From Pocillopora verrucosa (Eukaryota; Cnidaria; Anthozoa; Scleractinia; Pocilloporidae), in contig NC_089315.1 of assembly GCF_036669915.1 (NCBI RefSeq), forward strand, positions 31,134,131 to 31,198,130: a DNA stretch of 64,000 nucleotides, given 5' to 3'. Under the pieces are notes generated by a model that did not search any database, was not told the origin of the DNA, and saw nothing but the letters and a program-made list of their open reading frames with translations. The translations under genes and the position numbers were made by a program. Below, in pieces: positions 1 to 12,941 of this stretch. Each line of letters starts with the position of its first letter. Within the stretch, counting starts at the first letter, position 1.

Positions 1-10
1 TATAACTCAC

Positions 11-3000
11 CCCTGTCGTGACAGTGGCAAAGAAGGGTCAATGGGGGATCCATCTTCAACAAATGTTCTTGGTGGCTTAGAAGGGGCAACTAAGGCCATG
101 CCCTGTGCCTCTCCTTCCCTTGGACCCTTCACCTTTGATGTAAGGCCAGATTTTGACCACTCCCAGGGTGCATCATAATCATCTGGATGCCGAGCGTCAA
201 TTTTAGGTGACTGAACAGGTTCCTGTTGTCTTGGCCCTTGTGTATGGCCATTCAGATTAATATTCTTGTTCCACTCCCATGGTTTGTCATAATCATCAGA
301 TGAGCGTGTATCAGTCACAGGAGCTTGAGGTCTCTCTTGGGGTAAGTTTGGAGATTTCTGCTGCATTCCCAGAAAAGATTTGCTTTCCCAGGGTGAGTCA
401 TAATCATCTGCTGATCTTTGATCCCTGCTAGGAGACTGTTGTCTGTTGAAAAATGGATATTGATCAAGATAAGATATTAAGTACAATTGTACACACAATG
501 TGTTTCTTTGATTCAAAAAAAGGCAATAAGTCTTATGTTTCAACTTTACTATTTAGCTAATATAGGATTCTGACATGTTATAGTTTATCAAAACTATAAC
601 AAAAGCAAAAAATAATTTGCAATGAGCATTGAGTGACAAAATCAAATGAATGTGGCTGATTTTCACATGGTTTGTCATCACAAGTATGTTTGTTATTATG
701 TAATGAAACTGACAAGACCACAAATAAGAAAACATGTTCAGTATGTGAATCTAAGAAATACTCACATAGCTAGCTGTAGGAGTCTTACCATGCAAACACT
801 TCAACCAGAGTCAACATCTTTCAGACAATCAAAAAAACAGTTCCAAAGGAATTTAGGTTCAGTTGTTTTATGGTTCAGTTGGACTTGACAAAAAAAATTG
901 TTTTGTTTTAAATTTGTCTGATGACTGGCCACAAATACTGAATGACACAGGCTGAATTTATTGCATTAAAAATTAAATGTACCATAATCTGATGCTAGAA
1001 AAGGACAATTAGTTACAGATCAAAATTATTACTTTTTTGCTCCAGTATCACTGTGTTTTCTGAATCTGTTTTCCTCCTGTTCAGAAAATGTTCCGTCTAC
1101 AGATGATGGACGCATTCCCCTCAGAGACATTCTCTTAGCTTGCTCATCTAACAATGTGACTTTGCCAAGGTCATAAGGTTCAGAATAACTTTCTTCATCT
1201 GAGTCTTCATTACTCTGATGCTTAACTTTCTCAACTGTTACCCTTTCCACCTGTGTTTTTCCATCCTGCTTTGCATCCCAGGGGTCTATATAGTCATCTT
1301 TTGAAGTCTTTCTACCAGCCTTAGTGGGGTCAGTGAGTGCCCCTGGTTGGGTGTTTGTAGCATCCCAGGGATCGGAATAGTCTCCACCAGGGGACATTGC
1401 TTTTTTGGCATCCCATGGATCTGAGTAGTCATCAGGCATCTAGGAAGTAGCAAAACTTGATTTAAAAAAAGTGGTAGGTTAACCATTAATCATGTTGTAA
1501 CAAATATTATCATTATAGAATTTTCAATGTACAAATCTTCAACTTCTCAGGATACATGGCTTGCTACAAAAAAATATTTTCATTGAGAACTGTTGTTGCA
1601 AGGAACAGATTAGAGTAACAGGAGAACATACTACACATCTGGATAAAAAATTAGAACTGAGGCCACATAAATTTAGCCAAAGAATTTTCTGATTTACAAA
1701 GCCTAGTGAAAAGCATCCTACCCAAAGATTCTTTTGTACAGGAGATTTTTGGTAAGGCAGGTGATTCAGTGAAGCACTTTGGATTTTCCTCTCTTCACCG
1801 ACCAAATAAATATGAACAAAGAAAGAAAGAAAAGTAAAAGATGACCAATAGAGTCTATGTTCTTTTACACCATTTTACAACACACAAGTACAGCATAACA
1901 CAACATGTGCTGTTGTAGCAAGTTATTCATCCTAAACATTAAAAAGAAAGCCACAAACACCTGCATAGCTGAAACAATGTTGTCCTTTGAGGAAAAAATT
2001 GTTTCTACAAGATTCCTATGCTTCCAACCAATAATTCTAAGAAGTAAAAGATGTGCCTAACTATAAAATAATTATCCACCAGTATCCATGTGGTTTTAAA
2101 TTTTAAAAGGGAGTCAGAGTGGAAGCAGTAATCAGAGTAAAGTGCCACATGTTGTATGCAAATTATGAACAAAGCTCTTTGACATAAAATTATGGAAAAA
2201 GTCAAACAAATATTTGAGATCAACAAGGTCTGGCTAAATGGAAAAAATATCACACAAGCATGATGAATCAATTTTAGTTTGAGACATTCTAAGCAGATAA
2301 AAAATGTAGCAAACTCTATAGAGTATAGAGCAAAGAGATGAAATATAAACTAGTCAATATAATATACAAAATACAATTTGAACTCTGTCTGATAAAACAT
2401 GTATGCATGCATATAATAGCTTCATGTATGGTCTTGAAGCAATAAACAGAATATTGTGAAACACTAGGTTCAATTGAAACCAGAGCCCCTTTATGAACTG
2501 GATTGAAAATACGAAACATGTAGAAATTTTTCACTCTTGTAAGACTAGGAACGTAATTTATCTGATGAGTGTAGGAAAAAGATTTATTGAAATCTCAAAC
2601 TCAATTGAAAAATTTATGAATGAGATTTCATTTTAAGAGATAAAAAGTGTATCATATACAAGTAATATAAATGCAGCCAACTGTCACTAAAATATCATGG
2701 AGCTGCAAGTATTTTGTTTGTCACGGGAAGGTTTATTCAAAAAATAATTATTTTGAAAGAAATTAAATGACATTAGCCCCTGAAAATTTTGCCAAATAAT
2801 TACCAACGTGCCTTGTAGTCCTATACTTTCAACAGTGGTTGAATACAAAACATCTGTGATTATAAATTACTACTGCAATAAAAATGTCTGCCAAAATGCT
2901 TGTGAATCACCATTTAACCGCCCAGAATACCCAAACAATTTTACCAGAATTATCATACAGAGAACCTAAATAAAGAATTCTTTTACCTTTTTCTTGAAAT

Positions 3001-6000
3001 TTCTGTCCGATGTACAACTTCGCACACAGTTACATCTTTGAAGGAACATGCTGATGAAGAAGCCGAGAATCAATTGTCCTTCAGCCAGGGGGCAAAATGT
3101 ATTGTCTCTTCTGAGAACACGTCCATCAATTAAATAACAGGCTATTTACATAAGGTTGTGGTTTCAAACTGAATTCCAATTACTAACAACAGAGGCTGGC
3201 TTGCTGCTTTCTCTGGTAAATTTTAACTCAGGTATGATCCAGATCTAACTACAGAAACCTTCAGGTACTTAAAAAGTATTTCTTTTAACCACAAAATGGT
3301 TTGGGAATTTCTTATTGAATGACTGACTGCTTGACATAATAAGTAATTAAAAATAAAAATAGTGCCACCTGAAAGAACAAATTTACCAAAACAGACTGAT
3401 TTCAAATATGCAAATTTTTAGTGAAAAACTGAAAGTCAAATTCACATAATCTCAGTTAATAATGTAGTCCAAGCAGTTTAGAAGGGACAAGGAAGGAAGG
3501 AAATCCACAGAATACACAAGGTTTACTTTGTAAGTCTTGCTTTAGTAAAAATATGATATGATCAAAGATTTTTTCAGCTCAGGTTTAAAGGTAAATTTAA
3601 AGATAATGAATTCCCCTAAATTCAAAGTTATTCATCTTCAATCTCTAAAATTATCAGCTTTTGATGGCTTTTTCTGAATACAGGGTATGGTTTCATTAAG
3701 GGAAAAAAATTATCAAGAACAGAATTAACATTTGATTGGTAAAACAAGCTACCTAGTTGAAATTAATTTTTGCTACCATGGTAAAAAACTATAAAATGCT
3801 TATTCAAATATTCAGTGTCTCTTGAACAATATTTGCCTGTAAATTTATCATACTTGATAGAGTTTGAGTCAATTGTCAAACTACATACAGCTGTACATGT
3901 ATGATGTAAGCTGGGTGTTGTGAAGCATGTGTTTATGAAAAAGCAACACATGTTGACGCAAAGACTGATACATTAATAAACTTTTACAAAAAGACTTATC
4001 ACAGCCTACTCAGGTAACCTTATACACTGAGTATAATTCATGAATCCTGTCATTGCTTTGCCTGTGTTGGGTCAAACTGAAATAAATTTATGCTCACAAA
4101 ACTTTACAATCAATTTGTCCACCATTAAAATAAAAAAAAATTTCCTGTTGAAAGATTTTTATTTCTTCTGGTACCCTCAGGAAGAAATATGCTGTTACCT
4201 GCATGACAATAGAATCTCTATCTTAATTTACCTCTGCAAAAATTCTCAACTTTTTCACTCAATAGTATGAACAACTCAAAGCAACTCTCATATCAAACAT
4301 TAACTACATACCAGCGCAAGTCAAATATTTAAATATGGTTCTGGGTTTGAAAATAGCAAATTAAGGAAATGGAGGGAAATTTCCTATTAATTTATTCTGA
4401 TCAAATTAAAAGTTTTACTTTTCTCTATTGTACTGTCACTGAAAAGAAGTTCTAATAAATATGTGAAATGCAAATCAAAAGCATCTTACTAAACATCAGT
4501 ACCTTAAAATGTTTCCTAATTCCAAATCAAGGTTTGTATCTCACGCCAATAAAGAAATAATTTTCCTGTGAGGAAATAAGCCTTTATTATTCACTCAAGA
4601 CGTGTTCTAAGATTATTGAATGTGGGAAATGGCATGTTCTTTCTCTCTTGTTCTGTCTCTTACCAAGTCAAGGGATGTTTATGGCAAATGTGCTGGCTTA
4701 GATTCTTTCTTTTCCAAAATAACCATTATTCCATGTAGTCTGCACAATTTTATACATGAAAATTTAGGTTAAGTCACACAGCATCCTCAAGTTGCATATT
4801 TTTTTCATCTAATCACTAACTGCTGGAAAATACATTGATATTTGAATAAGAAATTCCAATTTTGTCACTCCTAATAATGACAGGGTTAACTTTGTCCGTG
4901 GTGCAGATATCAGTATTGTTACAGTTAGTATATGAAATGTTAGGGCAAAAACTAAGGTGAACAGAGAGAAACCTTTGCAATAAGGGCTTGAGTTTTCATA
5001 TGGAAGAATTCATAGCATGGTTGTAAACTGAGATCTTTAAAACTGGGCTAGCCATGGACAATAGCAGTCAGAGAGGAAGTTGCATGCCAAATCAGCCCGG
5101 TTGACACAGCTCAAATGCTGCAGCAATGAGGAGACAGGAAAGTTACCATTTCTACCACTAATCAACACCTAAATTGATGTATTTCAGGGGCAATGACAAT
5201 GCAATGAAACTGAATTCATCCATATTTACATTTACAAAACATAGTCTGGAAAGCTTTAAAATAACATAAAAAATGAAATAAATGTTATTTTTAGTTGATA
5301 TTTGTCTATGACTAAATATGTCAGTGGAAATACCTTTATATTGTGGAAATTTTCATATCCGTTTGAGAATCATTATCGTGTATAATATATTATAATTATA
5401 ATATTATATCAAATAATGGAAAATAAACATCAACCTCGTCTGAAATTCGTAAACAGACACAAGAAGACAAGTACATCCAAGATGCATGTGACATTGAGTT
5501 GTGTGGAATGTTCCATTAATAGCTATATCGTGTGTGGAATCATCATAGGTCGTTGTACACATTTATAATTGATATTTACCCCCACATCGCCCACAAAAAA
5601 GTTAATGGATTAACTTATTTAAGAAGTGAATGTGTGCATGCTGAAATCTGCGAAGAGGTGAATATTTCGCAACTGCTCCATGATCAGCTATTCGTTCATC
5701 AAACTAAAGTACGCTACATGGTGTCAATTCTTAAAATATTTCGTTCAAACTTTACATTAAATCTCGCTGGGAAATTATTTACATTTGAATGAAAAAATGA
5801 TGAGATCGAGGAATTAAAATAATTAAAATGATACGAGCAAGCTTACATAAGGCTTGCGGGCGGATATTAATAACAACTCAGAAAATAATTTCGTACCTTC
5901 GAGCCGAATCTTGGCCCAGGTACAGGCATTTTTCCCTGCTGCAAAAGCTCTGCACTTTGTGGTCTCTGTGATCTGGTAGGTTTAATCGACTGGCCAAACG

Positions 6001-6256
6001 TAACAGGCACTGAAGCCCTTTTTCCTGCATCGTGAACGCGGCGATTAGCGGGCGAATGGTTTGGTCTCGGAGGAGGGTAACTGGGCATTACAGGACTCTC
6101 ATTCGGCGATAACGTTGGATGGACAGTGGCCGGGTCTGAATAGCTTTCATCGTCTTCAGAGCAATCACTAGAACTCCTATTCTCATCGTAATCCCTCTTC
6201 GGTGGCCTAGGAGGTCTAGTTCCTTTAATTTTGAATAGTTTTCCAATATTAGACAT
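11..6256 (-). CDS. SHB/SHD/SHE/SHF-family SH2 adapter protein, 5' part (truncated at left edge)
   Basis: Three exons join in frame: 5897-6256 (120 codons, starts ATG, donor GTACGA), 1033-1439 (donor GTAATA) and 11-442 (donor GTGAGT at the window edge). This gives about 400 residues. The N-terminus carries the proline-rich stretch PPRPPK. There follow repeated acidic tyrosine motifs: YSDP in exon 1, DDYSDPWDAKK, DYSDPWDAT, DDYIDPWDAK and YSEPYDLGK in exon 2, then DDYDSPWE, DDYDKPWEWNK and DDYDAPWEWSK in exon 3. The last residues, IDPSLPLSRQG, match the linker just before the SH2 domain in this family, so the SH2 exons lie off the left edge. Family members are cytoplasmic adapters downstream of receptor tyrosine kinases: phosphorylated YxxP sites recruit SH2 proteins, and their own SH2 domain binds phosphotyrosine. 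Which vertebrate paralogue it matches best cannot be settled here. The 4.4-kb intron 1440-5896 holds no exon I can support. Confidence 0.85.
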
Positions 6257-7405
6257 GTTTCACCCGAGCTCCGTGATCATAATGGCTACGAGAGGATGTG
6301 ACGACACAAGCTCGAAAGCTGCCTTATCTCACGTGACTTTCTTGCTAACTTCCGGCTGACGAACTCTTGAAATAATGCTGCATCTATAAAAGGAATGGTA
6401 GCTTAAAAATGTGCAGTGCTATATGACGTCAAAGGGGAAAAGTCGTCATAACATACGTGCAGTTTCATACGTAAACAAATTGTATGTGAACGAGAAGTAG
6501 TTGAATAACTTTCGTAGTTTCTGAAGTAAAAATGACGGTTCCCCTGAGAAAGTTTTCGTTCAATTTCAGGTTTATTCTTGGACAAAAAGAAGCCTGTACT
6601 AAGTGTTCCATGAAAGACAATTTGTCTCTCTTTACGCTTGGTGAAATTTAATTTTTCAGTTTCCGTAAAATATTAACCCTTATAAGGAAATACGTATCGA
6701 AGTTTCGGATTCTGAGTAATCATGATAAGTGTTTTGTATGTTTTGTTGTTCCTTTTGGCGATCAACTTCCTGACTTTCATAAATAAGTGGCGGATGGTCA
6801 AATTTCAGAGGTCTAATGGTACGTTGAAGGGTATTGGGAATTTGGTTTCAATCGTTATGATTAAGGTTCTTAGCGTGAAATGCTACGCACAAAGTGATCT
6901 GAGAGACTGCTTCTACGAAAGATCCCAATGATGCATATTAAAAAGAGACTAATTGAACTCAGTGCAAACCATAATACAAAAACGAATGTCTGCATACTTA
7001 AATCTTTTATATTTCCATGGTTTACCGTTGTGACTTGTTTTCACTTTCATGTGCTGACCACAAAAGGATCAAGGTGCCTAGAATTTTGACTCATGGTCTA
7101 TTGTAGAGTATCGACCATCGATCTATGAAGTCACAAGATAATTGGACACTTGGTCAAAATGAAATACTGTATGAAAGTGCCAACCTACATTAAAAAAAAA
7201 ACAAACAAACACAAAAACTGATTTGCATCCTGCTATTTGGATATTACCACAATTTCAGCATCATCTGCCGAAAATGACAGCGAATATTTCACGTGAATGG
7301 TGAATGGGGATGGTTGGGGAAGTACACACATAAACAAACGCGTCTGTTTGTTATAAATATCAGCATACAACGTTCTGTTCTCCGCAGCATTGGTTAAACA
7401 ATGTC
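6257..7405. other. Intergenic: 5' flank of the SH2 adapter and 3' flank of DOLK
   Basis: No gene is supported here. The adapter promoter should lie just right of 6256: an E-box core CACGTG is seen at 6330-6335 and a CRE palindrome TGACGTCA at 6424-6431. A short hydrophobic reading frame at 6722-6931 (starts ATG, 69 codons) has no splice context or recognisable family and is not called. Around 7190-7215 there is an A-rich simple stretch. Confidence 0.5.
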
Positions 7406-10400
7406 CTATCTACATTTGAACATTAGAAGCGAGCATAAGAAAGGCGAGAGTACGATGTTATCAATCTGTGTTGTCCATCCCTCGAGCACAGACCCGGAAA
7501 TTATCGCCATGGATACTGGTAACCATCGTTCTTCTGGTAAAAATAGAAAACCTGGAAAAAAAAACAAAAAAAAAAACATGATTTGCAATACAGAAGAGAA
7601 AATGTTGATATTTCCCGAAGGCGAGAGAGGGGTGGGGAACCTTGGGTAGCTCACTTACATTTTCTTTCGATAAGAACTTGAGGGCTCTAGTGGAGAAATC
7701 TCAGTTTTGCCTTCTTATTGTTGCGGAGAGCTTCATAAGTTTTATATTGCTTGTCTGATCGGGGCCTTAATCAGACAGGATTCGCCGGGAGAGAGAAGTT
7801 TATAAACCTCGCAAACGTCTCTAACAGCTAATATTAAGCAAAATACAAGAATTTAATGTCTGAAATATGATACGAAATAGATAGTGTTTAACCTTTATGA
7901 TGGAGACTCCAAAGAAACAACATTTGCGATGCGATACCAGCTAATGTTCCTTCCACAGTTTTCACTCCACCTTAAGTGAAATAAGGCAAATTTTTAGCCC
8001 ATAAACAGAAACAAAGGCGCATTTAAAGCAAATCTTAGCGTCTTTAGGAAGTTTTAAGATACTCACCCGGCCAGCGACAGCGTCCAAATCTTTTCCCAAC
8101 AACGGATGCCATCGTGTCGCCAATACCAAGGGAAAGGATCCCAGAATACAGTGCAAGCTTGCAGCCTGTGATTGGACAAATAAATTCACAATAACCTGAC
8201 GAGAATAGATCCCAGGCCAACCGCGCCCTAACAAGCATTAATGGAACTTCCATGTAATAGTGTAGTTTGATCGTCCGGGTGAGTGTAGTCCTGAGAAGGA
8301 CTGTTGTCGGAGTGATGACTGACGTTTCTCAGGTTGTCCAAACGTCAGTCACCACTACCGACAACAGTCCTTCTCAGGACTACACTCACCCGGACGATCA
8401 AACTACACTATTACATGTTACCCCCGGGTTCAAACCATTTACTGTAATGGAACTTCCGTTCTTTTTTCCTCTATCGGAATGGATCTTATCGAGAAACTGA
8501 ACTTACCAGTGGAGTCACTCTTCAGGTAATCGACAGGATATAACCACAACGGCACAGCAAAGCCCAGTAACAAATACAAGTGGGTTAGAATGAGTGGCCC
8601 AGAATCTTTCTCATCTAAAAACACCTCAAGTGCTGAGTGAATTGTTTCACCAAACGGTCCTATTCTGTACAATCGGATGTACTGGGAAACAAAATTCAAA
8701 ACATGTTCACAATTTTTTTTCCAGGGTTATGTTCTGATATTTCACGTCCAACGTATTGGCCTTGACACACGTTATTTCGAGTTTGTTATGGAAAGGGGGG
8801 GGGGGGCGGTGACAATACTTGTGAGCCACAATTTGGGATAAAACTCAGTAAGGTTTGTGAAATTAATGTTACAAGGCAACAAGTAAGTTGAGTAACTATC
8901 CACATTAGATTATTCAAAGAAGATTTACAAGAGAGTATCTCTAGAATGAGAAAAAATGGATTTACCTCCATGTAAGTACTGAAAGATTTTTACCCGTTTT
9001 GTGACTGTTATCTATCTGAGCCCTGTTCTTTTGGATTCTACGTGAACGAAACAGGTTCTTAGCCGAGGATAAGTCAAGGAAAAGGTGATCAAGGACGGCA
9101 CAACAAACCAACATCCTCCTTCACTTACCTCTATAAATAGAAAAGCTGCAACAGCGACGGATGAAGCTAAATGGGTTATGTTTGGCTCGTAAATCACGCC
9201 TGGTATGTAGATCGCTAACGCCAAGAGGTGGAAAACTTTACGAGTTATCGTGCCAGAGGCATTTGGCGATGATTGACGTCGCAGACTTTTCCATGCAACA
9301 AACCCTACAGCTACAAAAACGACACAAAACCAGTAACGAACTAGCGGCATCTGCAAGAAATACAAACACAAATTTAATTTTTTTAAAAAAATAGAAATAA
9401 ACAAGATCGGGAAAAACTAGGTGTACTTTGGCATTTACGATTTAGAAAAAACGGTTTGAGGCTAAAACCTTGTTCTGTGTCTGTTTGAAAAGTCAGTACT
9501 AGGAGACAGTTTGCGATACAAAGTGATCAAAAGAGCAAACGCAACTCAAACTCCTGTTTTTCTTGAGACTTGTTTAAAACTTATGATTATTCCCCGCCTC
9601 ATTGCTCTCCAACAACACAACGAACAAACGAGACAGTGAATCTGTTTGGGAATCTTAAATGATAAATTAATTACAGACAAGTGTGGAAAAGGAAGGTTTA
9701 GCATTGATTTACATAAATAAGGTCCAAACAAAGCCACCGACGCACCACCGACACACAGGCGACGCACCACCGACGCACCACCGACGCACCACCGACGCAC
9801 CACCGACGCACCACCGACGCACCACCGACGCATCTTGTACGGAGGATAAACAGAAGGATAAACAGTGGCCAACGCGTCGGTTGGATCGGATTCTTTACCT
9901 TTACTTTTTTTTATTTTTATTTTATTTTACATTTTAATCATTCAGCTATGAGATTAGAATCACATTACATATCACTGTTAATAATTTAGTGATCATTAAT
10001 TAGGATTAACAAAAATTCAAATTTAAAATGCTTTGTTTGTCCAAAACAGAATAGACTTTGTAAGATTTTTCATTGCAGTTCACATACAATGACTGATGGA
10101 TACAATTATATTTAAATAATTTGTAGAAGTTTAACAGGCAGCTTTACCCTAATGTTCCCAGTGTCTAAATAGTCCCATAGCCACACAAATGGATTGATAC
10201 CACCCAAAATTAGCACAGACCATGGCAACAGGAGAGCAAAGAATGTAAACAACAATACAGCATAGAAAGCCATGTAACCAGTTAATCTCTCCCAATAGTC
10301 CCTAGAAAGCAAACAGTACATGTGAATAACTGATCAAAAATCAAGCTCACCCCAGAAACAGAGGCCTGAACTACCATAAGGATAATGATTTACTGTGACT

Positions 10401-12941
10401 ACTAAGTAAGATTATGTAAAGACAATCATCTATATGTGACAGTTACTATCAGGGTGACACATTTCTCTGTTCCAAAAGACCTTTTTTTCTCTCTCTATTC
10501 TTGAGATTCAGAAGCAAACTCAAATGAACCACACAAATATGATGCTTAACCCTTTAAGACCAGAGAATGTCTGGCTTCTCATTTCTCCTTACAGTGTCAG
10601 CCTTAAATCAAATGTAAAGGTCATGAGAATGAAGGAAATGGTCACCAGGTTAAAAGGCTCCTGTTTGTCCAACAGAACAGTGTGAAGAATATAAATACCA
10701 ATGTTGGGGAGCAATTAAAATAACCTTGGACAGACTATCTTCCCATTCAGCACTAGAAACAGTACTTCCAGATGCAACAGATTTTGTATAGTAAGAAGGC
10801 TAATTTGATGTGCCTAAGTAACTTACCAAACCTATGCTGTTCCTATCACAAGCTTTTCTTTACATCCAGTTACAAATTTTACCTCATATCAAGACTCACC
10901 TTACTAAAGAGAGATAGTAAAACACTGGTAGAAGGAGAAGACCAGTTGTCAATGATCCAACCAATAAAAGCTGAATGTCAAGATAGAGATTATTGAGTAT
11001 AGAGAGATTTCTTAAGTAAACAATTGACACATAAAAGTAATCAGTGGACACGATAACAATCGGTAGACTTGTCTGTATTCAGATTTTTACACAACCCCTG
11101 ATCATCTGTTCTCCAGAAATAAATTTTATGTTGGGTTAGACAACCCAACCTATATTCAGAGGAAACTTGCCTTTGTCCTAAAAGTTTTCCCTGAATGGAG
11201 ATTCCACTGTATTTAATTTGAGCCATGAGGATTGATTAGTACTAGTATTTGGAGCCAAGTAAACAAACACAACATGAATAAGGTATATGTTACCTGCATC
11301 CACAAAGTAAGAGTTCCTCTTGCAACCTCAGCATGAATTCCAAACAGATTATAGAAGGTTGGTGAAATGTATACTAACTGAAAACAGATGATTCTGAATT
11401 TCAGTATGAGCCTAAAATTCCAATGAAAAACTTTGGTCAAAACTTTACTTCCTACACATATAGCATTCCTAAAACTGTTTCTAATGACACTTAATCTTTT
11501 ACTTGCATGTTTACCTTTATTCCTAGGTTTGCATATGAATCAATTGCCAACAAAACAACTGCTTGTGTCACAATCATGGCCTCACCAATGGTAAAACATC
11601 CTGGTATCCACCACAAGATGGCAAAGAGAGCAACAAAGTATAGCAACACACTTATGGACACCCACACAATATCAACATCTGTAATGAAAAAGGCCATAAA
11701 CCTCATATTACAAAATAAATGCAGCCACTTTTGGGGATTACTTGTGTACAATATAGCATCAACACACATTTACTTACCTGACCCATCATTCTTTGCATTT
11801 TTCCCTTTTACAGTACCAAAATACTGCAATTGGCATTTGGATCCTACCTTCTAAATCTAATGTTACTTTAGATCTGTGTCCCAAACCCTCATAAGCAAGT
11901 TCAAACACAAGAAAGTTTTTGCCATGATTTACAATGTTCCTGTAAAAGGTTACCAGAGGATATACCTCAAATTAATTTTTCAATGCTCAATGATGGATAA
12001 ACTAAAATTGAACTGTGCATACCCAGCTGAACACCTATTGTAGCTGCTATACAGGCCGTGACCATAAAAAAGAAGACTGATGACATCATAGGTTTCACAT
12101 GATTTATAATCAGCAGAATGGAGGCAGTGAACATGCCCATCAACTGAGAAGCCAACAGATAAGATCTTTCCACCTCTAAGGGAAAAAATTTGACAAAAAC
12201 CATTTATCAGTAACTTTGCAAAATAATACAGACAAGACTCTGTCAGATTATGTATGTGGTAAACTTGGTTGTTACCTGTGACTTTGAGATACATGTATTT
12301 ACTGTCCCATTTCTCGAGAAATGCCATTTGACTTGTGATCACCATGGGAACTAGAAGTGAACCAATTTCCATGCCGTCTCTAGCAATTGGCCTAAATATT
12401 GTACAAAGTGCTCCTCAAAATAAGCGATTAAGATAAGATCTAATTATTCAGTTTGAATCCATGATCAAGACAGGCAATCACATACTGGATAAAAAACCAA
12501 GAGTGTTACTCACCTTAAATCAAACCATTTTCTTATCCCTGCGGTCCACTTCACCGATGGAATACAAGCGACCAAAAAAACTAAGACAAAAACAATGGAG
12601 AGCATTTAAACGCATATATCAGAAATTAAAATGAAAGTTAAAATTCTTCCGACTTAGTGAGAGGCGATTAAAATTTTATATATATAGGCCAACAGAACGA
12701 CGAGATTTGTGATTATCATACTTCCCCATATATTTACTCATATGATCTTTAATCTTTAATCGAGATACTCCTGAAACAGTAATAACTATACCAGGAGGAT
12801 GATGAGGGAATGCTGCTTTCACTCGGTATGACACTTACCTGTTACATGGAATAGGATGTAACCAGCGCTTTGTTTCAACTCAAACTGACTGCAAAACACG
12901 TATAAACTACATCCAACCACTACTGCCGACTCCCCAATCAT
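7406..12941 (-). CDS. DOLK: Dolichol kinase
   Basis: Thirteen exons join with consistent phases into 543 codons plus stop: 12839-12941, 12514-12580, 12276-12391, 12023-12175, 11515-11678, 11294-11377, 10900-10970, 10148-10301, 9129-9350, 8507-8681, 8067-8165, 7893-7970, 7406-7551. Human DOLK has 538 residues. The enzyme is a multispanning ER membrane protein that phosphorylates dolichol with CTP, giving the dolichyl phosphate carrier for N-glycosylation, mannosylation and GPI anchors. Diagnostic segments are TRKVFHLLALAIYIPG (about residues 340-355), DEKDSGPLILTHLYLLLG, the CTP-site motif GILSLGIGDTMASVVGKRFG (about 445-464), RWPGGVKTVEGTLAG and the C-terminal TTQIDN. The start ATG at 12941 has an in-frame TAG 30 bases upstream. 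Exon 4 must use the GTATGC donor after 12023, because reading on meets a TGA. Introns carry a foldback insertion (8239-8457) and a minisatellite (9735-9833). The identification is very secure; only some exon edges could shift slightly. Confidence 0.95.
8239..8457. repeat. Foldback (inverted-repeat) element with 13-bp direct flanks, in a DOLK intron
   Basis: The arms 8251-8322 and about 8345-8417 are near-perfect reverse complements of over 70 bases, so transcripts would fold into a long hairpin. The right arm is followed by GGGTTCAAACC (about 8427-8437), which resembles a pol III B box. The whole insert is bracketed by the direct repeat TAATGGAACTTCC at 8239-8251 and 8445-8457, which looks like a target-site duplication. 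It lies between DOLK exons 8067-8165 and 8507-8681. Confidence 0.85.
9735..9833. repeat. 11-bp minisatellite in a DOLK intron
   Basis: About eight head-to-tail copies of CGACGCACCAC, with one divergent unit near 9752-9762, lie in the intron between exons 9129-9350 and 10148-10301. It makes short open frames on both strands (runs such as THHRR on plus) that I treat as non-coding. Confidence 0.9.

Noticed and set aside
6722..6931. Small hydrophobic ORF
   Set aside because: It has 69 codons with a hydrophobic N-terminus but no family, no splice signals and no conservation evidence; it could be chance.
11967..12022. Apparent in-frame stop in DOLK after the segment PSLSIEKLI
   Set aside because: Using the upstream donor GTATGC (exon end 12023) restores phase and homology with the next exon, so the stop is intronic.
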